64,000 nucleotides of DNA from CAWIOX01 sp963837775 (GCA_963837775.1 CAWIOX010000001.1:1-64000); one strand, 5' to 3'; numbered from the stretch's first letter, positions 29,401 to 37,986 are shown. The notes: generated from the letters alone by a model not told the origin. Program-made: numbers and translations.

Positions 29401-30214
29401 CTGTTTGCTGCTGGCTGTCCAGATCAACAATTTCAATTTCCAGATCACCAAGCAGGCTGGGGCCGAATACCTTGCGCAACATTTCATCGACACGGATGGC
29501 AAGAAACACCACGCCGATAAATTTCTCACGCCGCTGTGCCTGCGTCTCGGGTATCAGGCCACCACGATACAAGGGCATGAAAAAGACAACCCCTTCGATA
29601 TTGCCCGGATCCACAAACAAACGAACCCGGCCGCTGGTGGTCCATTCTCCGCTATCGCGTGCTCGGGCGATGGCGCTGCGTCGCTTCGGATCCAGATTGT
29701 GGTCGGACCAGGCGCCGCGGTGGTTTCTCGCTATCGGCTCGATATACTGCACAAACAGGGATTGCCCTGCTTCTTGCTTGACGGCAGGGAAGAGCGGTGG
29801 CGGGTAGCCCAGACTGTTCTTGGCCCATTCATGCTGCAGGAGCATTTTGACGTCATGCTGCACTTCAGGGGCTATCTGTTGCGCAAAACCCATCGCCTGC
29901 ACGCCGGGCAAACGGCTATCGAGATTGAGGGATAAGGCGATGCGCTGAAAAGCAAGGCGCGAGAGTGCCGGATCACTGTCAAACTGGGCTTTAAGTCCTC
30001 GCATTACTTCTGCATAAGCATTCATCTGCCGTTCAAGACTGAACTTCGCTTCGTTCGCCCGGATATCGATTTGGGACGCAAACTCCCTCACCACCATGGC
30101 TTTTCCTTGCCAATAAACGAGGCCGGCAGCCAGGAAACCTATCGACAGGAAGAAACTGGCAAGCCACCTGATGTTTGTTTTATTTGCCTTGCCCATTGGT
30201 TTGTTTCGGATCAT
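26453..30214 (-). CDS. CHASE-PAS-GAF-PAS-GGDEF-EAL signalling protein
   Basis: A 1253-residue membrane sensor that probably hydrolyses cyclic di-GMP. Order: TM helix (about 15-34), periplasmic CHASE domain (about 50-270), TM helix (about 330-352), PAS/PAC (about 385-500, FPDGQLKYVSPAAEKVYGRP), GAF (about 520-665), PAS (about 690-805), GGDEF-type domain (about 815-970) and EAL domain (about 985-1235). The GGDEF signature is degenerate (ARVESDEFVL), so cyclase activity is unlikely. The EAL domain keeps EALLRWQHP, NVSPIQF, EITES, DDFGTGYSSL, KIDRSFV and AEGVET, the metal and catalytic residues of an active phosphodiesterase. The CHASE domain implies an extracellular ligand. It stands alone. Confidence 0.92.
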   Translation of the reverse strand: MIRNKPMGKANKTNIRWLASFFLSIGFLAAGLVYWQGKAMVVREFASQIDIRANEAKFSLERQMNAYAEVMRGLKAQFDSDPALSRLAFQRIALSLNLDSRLPGVQAMGFAQQIAPEVQHDVKMLLQHEWAKNSLGYPPPLFPAVKQEAGQSLFVQYIEPIARNHRGAWSDHNLDPKRRSAIARARDSGEWTTSGRVRLFVDPGNIEGVVFFMPLYRGGLIPETQAQRREKFIGVVFLAIRVDEMLRKVFGPSLLGDLEIEIVDLDSQQQTGKNAVSNLIFDSAQQGNTAQRHDSVLERSLQRQQQIIFAASQWQLNVRVLPNLLKHSQYWLPPLAALATVLLSLMVFFFMRALEQSRRAADAYAREMEYSLHSKEAQLKKITAAIEAVLCTIDFPDGQLKYVSPAAEKVYGRPAQDFYDSPSLWLEMIHPEDRERVVAAIHSIPEDGGRTVEYRIVRPDGGQRWLHYDLYFTQGDQPGTGRIDGVGSDVTQQHDMAESLWHRERALRAIHDCEKVIFKTGDEERLLQGICDVMVKAGYRMAWAGILKSDGSIALLGLAGEHQGYLECIKAPLEDGIRDDSSIGEALRMRHPVVANDFENDPRLVLWREAALQRGFKSKIALPLCHDDTVIGVLNVYAIEVNAFDGDEIELLMGLVQGASVAIQSHRHRRRREEAEIALRLRNRAIEASCNGMLIVQLANPVLITSVNAALLKRVGGHQSSLQGQDLSVLGDLGFEATGWSQLNELIMAQREDSLSLSLKDQAGEKRWFDVSVAMIADEAGRIEHAVVEFRDVTQSRRYQGQIERQANYDLLTGLPNRNLLTDRLRLSLAQASSADTSLFILWLDIDCFQIINDGLGRLVADQVLQEVALRLKASAKDCDTIARVESDEFVLIANIALSQQAIVSLTGRIQHAMRQPMRISGQELNLTVSIGIAAAPHDGNDVDTLLCNASIAMYRAKEVGRESFCFYANEMNARAMPRFQMEASLRQAITRNELFLVYQPKVDIASGKVTGAEALLRWQHPEMGLVSPVEFIPIAEESRLILPIGYWVLETACSQIRQWLDLGIDCHTIAVNVSPIQFFRSDVVGQVRQLLGKYCLDPKYLMIEITESTLMQDSDNAAQMMRKLKDIGIKLAIDDFGTGYSSLSALKHFPIDYLKIDRSFVSDLTTNASDATIAKAVISMAHSLNLRVIAEGVETKEQLLFLHGRACEEMQGYYFSPPVSVEKMGCLIQENLNLESWQVLAEQVPAGNEMAA

Positions 30215-30816
30215 TTTTAAAAAGATCGGATCTGTTTTTTTTTCTTAAAAAACGGCTCTTATACAAATATTTTTATTGCATGATTATTTTGATGATCAAT
30301 CGACAATGCCTTATTGTAAAAAATTATCAATTTTCTGATGGGAAGCTGTTACGGCGCTGCTTCATGGCATTTAACGGGGGCAGAACGCCTTATGGCGGGT
30401 TTTAAAGTATATCGGCTGCCCTAGGCTGGCAGACCGCTCATCTTAAGCCTGGCGCTAGCGCAGCAGCACGCCATCGAGCCTGGCTATCTGCGCTGAAGGA
30501 AAGTTGATTTTCGATTTTCCCCCGGTCATTAATCAGCAACCATTGAAAACAACTTGCAGTCGCTAGAATGATATTTCCAAAAGGAAATATCATTGCATGT
30601 TTTTTGGGCATTGCCATCAAAAATTGTTTGCCTGTTTGAAAAAATTGTTTCACATCAATATTTTCACAAGAAATGAGCCTGCAGAAGAGCCGTGTTCAAT
30701 TCAAATTGAAACTTCGCTGGCCCGGGGTCGGGCAGAATATCTCAGCACCGCATATATCCGTGCATGCCTGACTCCAAGGTTCGGGCACAATCGATTCAGA
30801 TTAAAACCATGCAAAG
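30215..30816. other. AT-rich gap between EAL gene and mtnN
   Basis: About 600 bases without a recognised gene. The part next to 30215 should hold the promoter of the EAL-domain gene. A perfect 28-bp palindrome lies at 30567-30594 and is listed separately. Confidence 0.4.
30567..30594. promoter_or_regulatory. Perfect 28-bp palindrome
   Basis: AATGATATTTCC-AAAA-GGAAATATCATT, a perfect 12-bp inverted repeat around AAAA. It lies in a gene-free gap, 223 bases from the end of mtnN and 350 bases upstream of the EAL-domain gene. No T-run follows on either side, so a protein-binding site or cruciform is more likely than a terminator. Confidence 0.55.
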
Positions 30817-31590
30817 TCATTTAACGAGGCCAAAGCATGCTCGTTGAATAATATTGAACGCGTAATGACTTGCGACCCGGTCGATGAATCGTTTGAAATC
30901 GATAGATGCATCGGCATCTGCCTTGTCCGATATGGTGCGTATCACCGCAAACGGTATGCCGAATTCGAAGCACACTTGCGCTACCGCAGCCCCTTCCATT
31001 TCTACCGCCAGCAACGCAGGCAAAGCACTCTTCAAACCGGCAATTTTTTGACTGCAGGTGATGAATTCATCGCCGCTTGCGATCAGGCCATGCAGTACAC
31101 GCGGTGAGTTCAAATTAAAAGCCTGCTGATCAGCAGGTTTTATGACCCGCGGATAATCAAGTTTGATGAAATTTTCAGCAGCCTGGGTCAGCACCTCATT
31201 CAAAAAACTATCTGCATCAAACTTGTGCAGGCCCGTCAGCGGCACTTCAAAACGCGGCACCAGCGGCGATGCATCCATATCATGCTGAACCAAATCGTGG
31301 GCGATGACGATATCGCCGACATTGACATGCTGGGCCGCGCTTCCGGCAACACCGGTAAAAATGATATGCGTGACATCAAAACGTTCTATCAAGGTAGTCA
31401 CAGTCGCAGCAGCAGCTACTTTACCTATGCGTGACAGCACGCATACACAGTCAATTTCCCATAATTTACCAGTCACGTAATCGCGCATTCCTCGGTTGAC
31501 TGTGGTTGCCGGTTCCATGCTGTGAATTAAACCAGCTTGTTCTTCAAGCAATGCACTGATGATGCCTAATCGTATTTTTTTAGTTGTCAT
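30817..31590 (-). CDS. mtnN: 5'-methylthioadenosine / S-adenosylhomocysteine nucleosidase
   Basis: A 257-residue nucleoside hydrolase that cleaves the adenine from MTA and SAH in methionine salvage and methylation-product removal. The N-terminal IGIISAL-type strand with catalytic glutamate (IISALLEEQAG), the IIFTGVAGSA loop, the substrate segment AVEMEGAAVAQVC and the catalytic aspartate region RTISDKAD are all present. The length is slightly above the usual 230-250. It reads away from the origin-like region and its promoter overlaps the edge of that region. Confidence 0.9.
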   Translation of the reverse strand: MTTKKIRLGIISALLEEQAGLIHSMEPATTVNRGMRDYVTGKLWEIDCVCVLSRIGKVAAAATVTTLIERFDVTHIIFTGVAGSAAQHVNVGDIVIAHDLVQHDMDASPLVPRFEVPLTGLHKFDADSFLNEVLTQAAENFIKLDYPRVIKPADQQAFNLNSPRVLHGLIASGDEFITCSQKIAGLKSALPALLAVEMEGAAVAQVCFEFGIPFAVIRTISDKADADASIDFKRFIDRVASHYAFNIIQRACFGLVK

Positions 31591-31599
31591 TACATTAAT

Positions 31600-32313
31600 T
31601 AAATTTTGGAAATGGACGGGTTTTCTATTTTTTGTATCTTAATAACTTGTTTATATATATGAATAGTAATAGTGGTTAACACTTGCCATATTCTGTGGAT
31701 AACCTCAAAAAAACATTACAAATCAGTGCCTTGGCTTGTTTATAAGGCGGGAATAATGGCGGTATGTATACAGGACAGATTCTGTATAAAAAAAATCCTT
31801 GAATAATTTTAATGCTTATCCACAAAGTGAAGCTGTGGATATCCCTATAGTTATCCACAAGCGTGCGCAGACTAAAAAAATTTCCAAAAATATGGTGCTT
31901 ATCGAAGCAAGAAGCATTGAATAGTATTCAGAATGCAACATAAAGTGGATTGCCTATTTTCAGAAATTGTTTTTTGCATAAGACAGCCAGAAAACGCATT
32001 TTGAAAATTTAATTTTCTCTGGTTCCATTTTTTATGTTGAATTTTGAAAGCGGTCTTTTCAGGCACTTTGTGTTTCTTAATTATTTGTTTATATATTCAT
32101 ATAGTAATAGTTGTTAACTGCAGCTGTTTTCTGTGGATAAGTCTGTATTTTCTAATAAAAACAATGGCTTATTGATTTCATAAATGATGAATAAGCACGG
32201 TATGCATGCAGGACAGATTTTGGACAAAAAAATGACACTGGGATATGTCTTTTGTTATGCACAAATAAGTGTACGGATATGCACAGCCTTATCCACACGC
32301 AAAATTTTCCTCA
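31600..32313. other. oriC: Probable chromosomal replication origin (duplicated modules)
   Basis: Perfect DnaA boxes (TTATCCACA or complement) occur at 31694, 31816, 31851, 32132 and 32289, with near matches at 31834 and 32255. Two homologous modules sit exactly 438 bp apart. TCTTAAT (31637/32075), ATAGTAATAGT (31663/32101), GTTAAC (31675/32113), CTGTGGATAA (31693/32131), CAGGACAGATT (31771/32209) and TTATCCACA (31851/32289) all keep the same offset. Each has an AT-rich stretch (TTTATATAT) beside the TAG-rich segment, resembling an unwinding element with DnaA-trios next to a DnaA box. Nearby parS sites and mnmG-rsmG-parAB support an origin. No dnaA gene is in the window, so the call is inferred. 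Confidence 0.75.
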
Positions 32314-32341
32314 ATGCATGTAAATACACTTAAAAATTTTA

Positions 32342-32430
32342 ATTTTCACAGGGGTATATGCTGAAAATAAGCAGTCCCCGCATATAAATAGGCGGGATGT
32401 AAATATACATAGGGGGGTATATTTACGGGT
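32342..32430 (-). repeat. Two-hairpin intergenic repeat, diverged copy F
   Basis: A perfect inverted repeat GTAAATATAC-N8-GTATATTTAC (32399-32426) corresponds to hairpin 1 of the family. On the minus strand it is followed by a ATGCGGGGA centre and ATACCCCTGTG. It aligns with copies C and E but with more changes. It sits between the origin-like modules and the GMC oxidoreductase gene. Confidence 0.55.
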
Positions 32431-32616
32431 GTACATGCCTTATTTGCAAGCTGCATTTTCTATGAGCAATGCATGTACAAATTCATGCTGCTTTGATGAA
32501 TCATTTTTTTGAATGTGTGCGTTTTGAATTTTCAAGCAAAATCAAACGTCAATATCATCGGCAATGTAAGTTATACAGAAACGCAGGCAGCAACTTACTT
32601 ATCAACAGGAGTGCGG

Positions 32617-34242
32617 ATGGAATCAGCTGGTCAATATGATTACATCGTCATCGGTGCAGGCAGTGCAGGTTGTGTACTGGCAAATCGGCTGACGCAGAAT
32701 AGCCAGATCAGGGTATTGCTGTTGGAGGCCGGTGGAAAAGACGACTACCTGTGGATCCACATACCGGTTGGCTATCTGTATTGCATCGATAACCCGCGCA
32801 CTGACTGGCGTTTCCGTACCGAAGCCGAACCCGGCCTGAATGGACGCAGTCTGATCTATCCGCGCGGCAAAGTGCTGGGCGGCTCTTCGTCGATCAACGG
32901 CATGATTTACATGCGCGGCCAGGCGCGCGATTACGAGCAGTGGGCCGAGCTGACTGGCGATGACTCCTGGCGTTGGGACCAGGTGCTGCCCTGGTTCAGG
33001 AAGAGTGAAGATCATTATCTGGGGGCGACTCTGCATCATGGCGCCGGCGGCGAATGGCGGGTCGAGAAACAGCGCCTGTCATGGGAAATCCTGGATGCAT
33101 TCCGTGCTGCGGCAGCGCAAGTGGGGATACCTGAAATAGATGATTTCAATCTTGGTGACAATGAGGGATGTGCTTATTTCGATGTCAATCAGAAACGCGG
33201 CATCCGCTGCAGCAGTGCCAGGGCCTTCCTGAAACCGGCCGCCGCAAGGCCTAACCTGACCATCATGACAGGGTGCCAGGTACAGCGTTTGCGTTTGCAA
33301 AGCACGCAGAACGGTATCGAGTGTGCGGGAGTCGATTTTATTGGCGACGGCAAGCAGTGGTTTGCCGAGGCCATACATGAAACCATTTCAGCGGCTGGCG
33401 CAGTAGGCAGCCCGCACATTTTGCAGCTGTCAGGAATCGGACCGGCAGCATTATTGCAGCAGCATCAGATTCCTGTGCTGCAGGATACGCCGGGAGTAGG
33501 GGAGAACCTGCAGGATCATTTGCAAATCCGCTCAGCGTTTCGGATCCAGGGCGCGCCGACACTCAATACAATGGCCAACAGTATTTTCGGAAAAATGAAA
33601 ATCGGCCTCGAATATGCATTATTTCAGAGTGGCCCGATGTCGATGGCGCCATCGCAACTGGGCGCATTCACCCGATCGGATGCAGGGCAAGCCAGCGCCA
33701 ATCTTGAATACCATGTGCAGCCTTTGTCGCTGGAAAAATTCGGCGAGCCGCTGCACCCGTTCCCGGCATTTACCGCCAGCGTATGCAATTTAAGGCCGAC
33801 CGCGCGCGGACATATTCGTATCGCGTCAGGTGATCCTTTGTCCGCCCCGAAGATTACGCCGAATTATCTGAGCACCGCCGAGGATCGCAAGGTTGCGATT
33901 GATTCCCTGTTGCTGACGCGACGGATTGTGGCGGCACCGGCATTGCGTAAATATCAGCCAGAAGAAATGAAACCAGGCGCGCAATTCCGTACTGAAGAAG
34001 AACTGCTCAGGGCTGCCGGCGATATTGGAACCACGATTTTTCATCCGGTCGGCACTTGCAAGATGGGCCGCGAGGATGATCCTTTATCGGTCGTGAACAG
34101 CCAATTGCAGGTGAAAGGTGTGAGCGGACTGCGCGTCGTGGATGCTTCGGTGATGCCGACTATCACTTCAGGCAATACCAATTCGCCAACCATCATGATC
34201 GCGGAAAAAGCGGCGCAAATGATTTTAGCCGCACGCGGCTGA
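32617..34242 (+). CDS. GMC family oxidoreductase (choline dehydrogenase-like)
   Basis: A 541-residue FAD-dependent alcohol oxidoreductase of the glucose-methanol-choline family. The N-terminal dinucleotide fold is YIVIGAGSAGCVLANRL. GMC signature 1 is RGKVLGGSSSINGMIYMRG, signature 2 is AAGAVGSPHILQLSGIGP, and the C-terminal active site has GTTIFHPVGTCKMG with the catalytic histidine and a later asparagine (SGNTNSPTIMIAEKAA). ATG 32617 follows AGGAG; the frame is open from 32509 but without family-like sequence. The substrate is probably a primary alcohol; no betaine genes are adjacent. It lies between the origin and the parS sites. Confidence 0.9.
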   Translation: MESAGQYDYIVIGAGSAGCVLANRLTQNSQIRVLLLEAGGKDDYLWIHIPVGYLYCIDNPRTDWRFRTEAEPGLNGRSLIYPRGKVLGGSSSINGMIYMRGQARDYEQWAELTGDDSWRWDQVLPWFRKSEDHYLGATLHHGAGGEWRVEKQRLSWEILDAFRAAAAQVGIPEIDDFNLGDNEGCAYFDVNQKRGIRCSSARAFLKPAAARPNLTIMTGCQVQRLRLQSTQNGIECAGVDFIGDGKQWFAEAIHETISAAGAVGSPHILQLSGIGPAALLQQHQIPVLQDTPGVGENLQDHLQIRSAFRIQGAPTLNTMANSIFGKMKIGLEYALFQSGPMSMAPSQLGAFTRSDAGQASANLEYHVQPLSLEKFGEPLHPFPAFTASVCNLRPTARGHIRIASGDPLSAPKITPNYLSTAEDRKVAIDSLLLTRRIVAAPALRKYQPEEMKPGAQFRTEEELLRAAGDIGTTIFHPVGTCKMGREDDPLSVVNSQLQVKGVSGLRVVDASVMPTITSGNTNSPTIMIAEKAAQMILAARG

Positions 34243-34313
34243 TGCAGAGGTTTCATTAGGATGAGCAATGCAAGAGATTGAGGATTGCTGGATATTGAGA
34301 GTTGATGATAATT

Positions 34314-34329
34314 TGTTTCACGTGAAACA
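34314..34329. promoter_or_regulatory. parS: parS site 1
   Basis: A perfect 16-bp parS palindrome TGTTTCACGTGAAACA, the ParB binding site, about 200 bases upstream of mnmG. Confidence 0.95.
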
Positions 34330-34395
34330 TTGTTTATATGGGCAAGCGAAGTGCATTCACTTGACAGTAAAGCAGTGGTTTTTGAATATTTCGAA

Positions 34396-34411
34396 TGTTT
34401 CACGTGAAACA
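34396..34411. promoter_or_regulatory. parS: parS site 2
   Basis: A second perfect parS TGTTTCACGTGAAACA, here within a 20-bp palindrome extended by AA/TT. It is 82 bp from the first, with parA-parB 2.8 kb downstream. Confidence 0.95.
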
Positions 34412-34520
34412 TTTCCGGCGGCAAGTTTTTGATAATGCCATTTAGTAATGGGTGAAAAGCCGTGGAATTGAAAAAGACCTTATAATCTCGCCTCTGATCA
34501 CCGTCTCACCGAGGCGAAAT

Positions 34521-36458
34521 ATGTATTATCCAATTGAATTTGATGTCATCGTTGTAGGTGGCGGCCACGCCGGCACCGAGGCCGCTCTGGCCTCTGCACG
34601 CATGGGGCAGAAGACGTTGCTCCTTAGTCATAACATTGAGACCTTGGGTCAAATGTCCTGCAATCCGTCGATAGGCGGGATTGGCAAGGGTCATCTGGTC
34701 AAGGAAGTCGATGCGATGGGTGGCGCGATGGCGATCGCGACCGATGAGGCGGGCATCCAGTTTCGTATCCTGAACTCATCAAAAGGCCCAGCAGTGCGGG
34801 CAACCCGCGCTCAGGCTGATCGCATACTCTACAAGCAAGCAATACGTTCCCGCTTGGAAAATCAACCCAATCTGTGGCTGTTTCAGCAGGCGGTCGATGA
34901 TTTGATGGTGGAGGGCGACCGCGTGGTCGGCGCGGTCACGCAAGTCGGTATCCGTTTTCGTAGCCGTACAGTTGTGCTTACTGCAGGAACTTTTCTCGAC
35001 GGTAAAATCCACGTTGGCTTGAATAATTATTCGGCCGGACGCGCCGGAGATCCACCGGCTATCTCTTTATCGTCACGGCTGAAAGAATTGAAGCTGCCGC
35101 AAGGGCGCCTGAAAACAGGCACGCCGCCGCGCATTGACGGACGCACCATTGACTTTTCCGTGATGCAGGAGCAGCCCGGAGATCTGGATCCAATTCCGGT
35201 ATTCTCCACGATGGGTTCGGTCGCCATGCATCCAAAGCAATTACCCTGCTGGATTACGCATACCAATGAACAGACCCACGACATCATCCGCCGCGGTCTG
35301 GATCGCAGCCCGATGTACACCGGCGTCATCGAGGGCGTCGGGCCGCGTTATTGCCCATCGATCGAAGACAAGATACATCGCTTTGCCGATAAGCAGTCGC
35401 ACCAGATTTTTCTGGAACCGGAAGGTCTGACGACCAACGAGTACTACCCGAACGGCATATCGACCAGTTTGCCATTCGATGTGCAGCTGGCATTGGTGCA
35501 GTCGATGCGGGGCATGGAGAATGCGCATATCCTGCGTCCCGGTTATGCGATCGAATATGACTATTTCGATCCGCGCGGATTGAAGGCTTCGCTTGAAACC
35601 AAGGTGATTCAAGGTCTGTTCTTTGCAGGACAAATCAATGGCACCACCGGCTATGAAGAGGCTGCCGCGCAAGGCATGCTGGCCGGACTGAATGCCGCAT
35701 TGCAGACACAGCAGCGCGATGCCTGGACCCCGCGTCGAAATGAGGCCTATCTTGGCGTGCTGGTGGATGATCTGATCACCAAGGGCGTGCAGGAACCGTA
35801 TCGGATGTTTACCAGCCGCGCCGAATATCGTTTGAGCTTGCGTGAAGATAATGCTGATTTGCGCCTGACCGAAATTGGCCGGCAGCTTGGATGCGTCAGC
35901 GATGCCCAATGGGAACATTTCGAGAGGAAGCGCGAATCAATTGCATGTGAACTGCAACGCTTGAAATCGACCTGGGTCAGTCCGCGTATTCTGGCAGTTG
36001 CTGAAGCGGAGCGCATTCTTGGAAAAGCGATCGAGCGTGAATATGCGCTGGCCGATTTGCTGCGCCGCCCCGATGTAAGCTACGACACCTTGATGACCCT
36101 GACCGGTATCGATGGACAGGATCTGGGTGGGCCTGGCGTTGCGGATGCGGCTATCCGTGAACAGGTTGAAATCCAGATCAAGTATGCCGGATACATTGAT
36201 CGCCAGGCGAAAGAAGTTGAGCGCCATGAACATTACGATAGCCTGAAACTGCCATCCAACTTCGATTATCTGGAAGTCAGCGGCCTGTCGATTGAAGTCA
36301 AGCAGAAGCTCATGCATCAACGTCCTGAAACATTGGGACAAGCTTCGCGCATCTCCGGCATAACGCCGGCGGCAATGTCCTTGCTGCTGGTGCACCTGAA
36401 AAAACGTGGTTTCATACAATTTTCCAGTACAGCTCCAGATGTACAGCAGGAAGTTTAA
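34521..36458 (+). CDS. mnmG: tRNA uridine-5-carboxymethylaminomethyl modification enzyme MnmG
   Basis: A 645-residue FAD/NADH enzyme (GidA) that acts with MnmE to modify U34 of certain tRNAs. The FAD fold starts DVIVVGGGHAGTEAALASARMG. The signatures NPSIGGIGKGHLVKEVDA, GTFLDGKIHVG and GQINGTTGYEEAAAQG, and the C-terminal LRRPDVSYDTL/VEIQIKYAGYI segment, are intact. ATG 34521 follows a GAGG ribosome-binding site; the upstream extension to 34452 is not family-like. It heads the mnmG-rsmG-parA-parB group typical of origin-proximal DNA. Confidence 0.97.
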   Translation: MYYPIEFDVIVVGGGHAGTEAALASARMGQKTLLLSHNIETLGQMSCNPSIGGIGKGHLVKEVDAMGGAMAIATDEAGIQFRILNSSKGPAVRATRAQADRILYKQAIRSRLENQPNLWLFQQAVDDLMVEGDRVVGAVTQVGIRFRSRTVVLTAGTFLDGKIHVGLNNYSAGRAGDPPAISLSSRLKELKLPQGRLKTGTPPRIDGRTIDFSVMQEQPGDLDPIPVFSTMGSVAMHPKQLPCWITHTNEQTHDIIRRGLDRSPMYTGVIEGVGPRYCPSIEDKIHRFADKQSHQIFLEPEGLTTNEYYPNGISTSLPFDVQLALVQSMRGMENAHILRPGYAIEYDYFDPRGLKASLETKVIQGLFFAGQINGTTGYEEAAAQGMLAGLNAALQTQQRDAWTPRRNEAYLGVLVDDLITKGVQEPYRMFTSRAEYRLSLREDNADLRLTEIGRQLGCVSDAQWEHFERKRESIACELQRLKSTWVSPRILAVAEAERILGKAIEREYALADLLRRPDVSYDTLMTLTGIDGQDLGGPGVADAAIREQVEIQIKYAGYIDRQAKEVERHEHYDSLKLPSNFDYLEVSGLSIEVKQKLMHQRPETLGQASRISGITPAAMSLLLVHLKKRGFIQFSSTAPDVQQEV

Positions 36459-36466
36459 AGGATTAT

Positions 36467-37118
36467 ATGCGCGGATTTGATCGTATCAAGCTGATGCGCA
36501 CCGTAACGGATGGTGCAACAGCATTGGGGCTGAAATGTAGTGAAAGCCAGATCGGCTTATTGATTGACTATCTGGCATTGTTGTCAAAATGGAATGCCGT
36601 GTACAACCTGACCGCCGTGCGCGATCCGGAGCAGATGGTGACCCAGCATCTGCTGGATTCCATGAGTGCAGTACCGGCGTTCGCCACAGCGAAAAATGTG
36701 CTGGATGTGGGCGCCGGTGGTGGCTTGCCGGGTTTGGTGCTGGCGATCCTGCGGCCGGACATGCAGGTATCGTTGATTGATACTGTGCATAAGAAAACAG
36801 CTTTCCTGACACAGGTAAAGGCAGAACTTGGCCTGGCCAATGTTACTGTCCATACGGCACGCGTTGAACAATTGCAGCTTGAAAAAAAGTTCGATGTAAT
36901 TACTTCGCGCGCCTTTGCCGAACTGGCCGATTTCGTTAACTGGTCAGCGTCATTTGCTGGCGCAGGGTGGACAGTTCATCGCGATGAAAGGTGTCAACCC
37001 GCAACAGGAGATCGCATGCTTGCCAGACGGTTGGACTGTCAAGGAAGTACGTGCATTGCTTGTACCAGGTATGCAGGCAGAGCGACACCTGATTTTTATT
37101 GAGCGTACAGCAAGTTGA
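36467..37118 (+). pseudogene. rsmG: 16S rRNA m7G527 methyltransferase RsmG, frameshifted
   Basis: An SAM-dependent methyltransferase (GidB) that modifies G527 of 16S rRNA. The SAM-binding loop is VLDVGAGGGLPGLVLA, and WNAVYNLTAVRDPEQM and ITSRAFAELADFV are conserved. The frame breaks at about 36947: omitting one G joins FVNWS to RHLLAQGGQFIAMKG and gives a normal 216-residue protein ending IFIERTAS. The start follows AAAGGA, 8 bases after mnmG. Because this is a conserved housekeeping gene with no other damage, a sequencing error is the most likely explanation. Loss of RsmG is viable and is known to give low-level streptomycin resistance, so a true mutation is possible. Confidence 0.92.
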
Positions 37119-37215
37119 CATTCATTACTGCCGCTCAGACAGCATGTACAAGCAGAGGCCTGAAACTTCCGCTCTGGCCAGCAACATCACATTGACGATT
37201 AAATAAAGCGACCAC

Positions 37216-37986
37216 ATGGCCAAAATTTTCTGCGTTGCAAATCAAAAGGGTGGCGTCGGTAAAACGACCACGACGGTCAATCTCTCCGCAGGTCTGGCGA
37301 AGCTCGGCCAGCGCGTGTTGCTGGTTGATCTGGATCCGCAGGGTAATGCGACGATGGGCGCCGGCATCAATAAGGCGACACTCAAGAGTTCTATTTATGA
37401 AGTGTTGCTCGGCATGAGCGATGTGCAAAACGCACGCGTGAGCTCCGAGACTGGCAAGTTCGATGTGCTGCCCGCCAATCGCGAGCTGGCCGGGGCAGAA
37501 GTGGAAATGGTCGAACTTGAGCATAGGGAAAAACGCCTGAAAGATGCGCTTGTCCTAATCAAGGATGAGTATGACTTCATCCTGATCGATTGCCCGCCAG
37601 CTTTGTCGATGCTGACCTTGAATGGTTTGTGCGCAGCGCATGGCGTCATCATTCCAATGCAATGTGAATACTATGCGCTGGAAGGCCTGTCGGATTTGGT
37701 CAATACAATTAAAAAAGTACACGGCAACCTCAATCCTGATCTCAGCATCATTGGCTTGTTGCGCGTGATGTTCGATCCGCGCATGACCCTGTCGCAACAG
37801 GTGTCGGCACAGTTGGAGCAGCATTTCGGCGACAAGGTGTTCAGGAGCATCATTCCGCGCAATGTCCGTTTGGCCGAGGCGCCTTCATATGGGATGCCCG
37901 GTGTGAGCTTCGACCCTTCCTCCAAAGGTGCACAGGCATACATAGCCTTTGGCGCTGAACTGGTTGAGCGAATCAAATCAATTTAA
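37216..37986 (+). CDS. parA: Chromosome partitioning ATPase ParA
   Basis: A 256-residue ParA/Soj ATPase that moves ParB-parS complexes during chromosome segregation. The deviant Walker A motif is NQKGGVGKTTTTVNLSAGLA, Walker A' is LLVDLDPQGNATMG, and Walker B is DFILIDCPPALSMLTLN. It lacks the N-terminal HTH extension of plasmid-type ParA, as expected for a chromosomal copy. It is followed by parB after 8 bases. Confidence 0.96.
   Translation: MAKIFCVANQKGGVGKTTTTVNLSAGLAKLGQRVLLVDLDPQGNATMGAGINKATLKSSIYEVLLGMSDVQNARVSSETGKFDVLPANRELAGAEVEMVELEHREKRLKDALVLIKDEYDFILIDCPPALSMLTLNGLCAAHGVIIPMQCEYYALEGLSDLVNTIKKVHGNLNPDLSIIGLLRVMFDPRMTLSQQVSAQLEQHFGDKVFRSIIPRNVRLAEAPSYGMPGVSFDPSSKGAQAYIAFGAELVERIKSI

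Noticed and set aside
30321..30420. Possible eighth copy of the two-hairpin repeat
   Set aside because: Only the end (AAAGTATATCGG) resembles the family; the centre and second hairpin do not align.
31676..31858. Open reading frame within the origin-like region
   Set aside because: It runs through the DnaA boxes, lacks a ribosome-binding site and is not kept in the second module.
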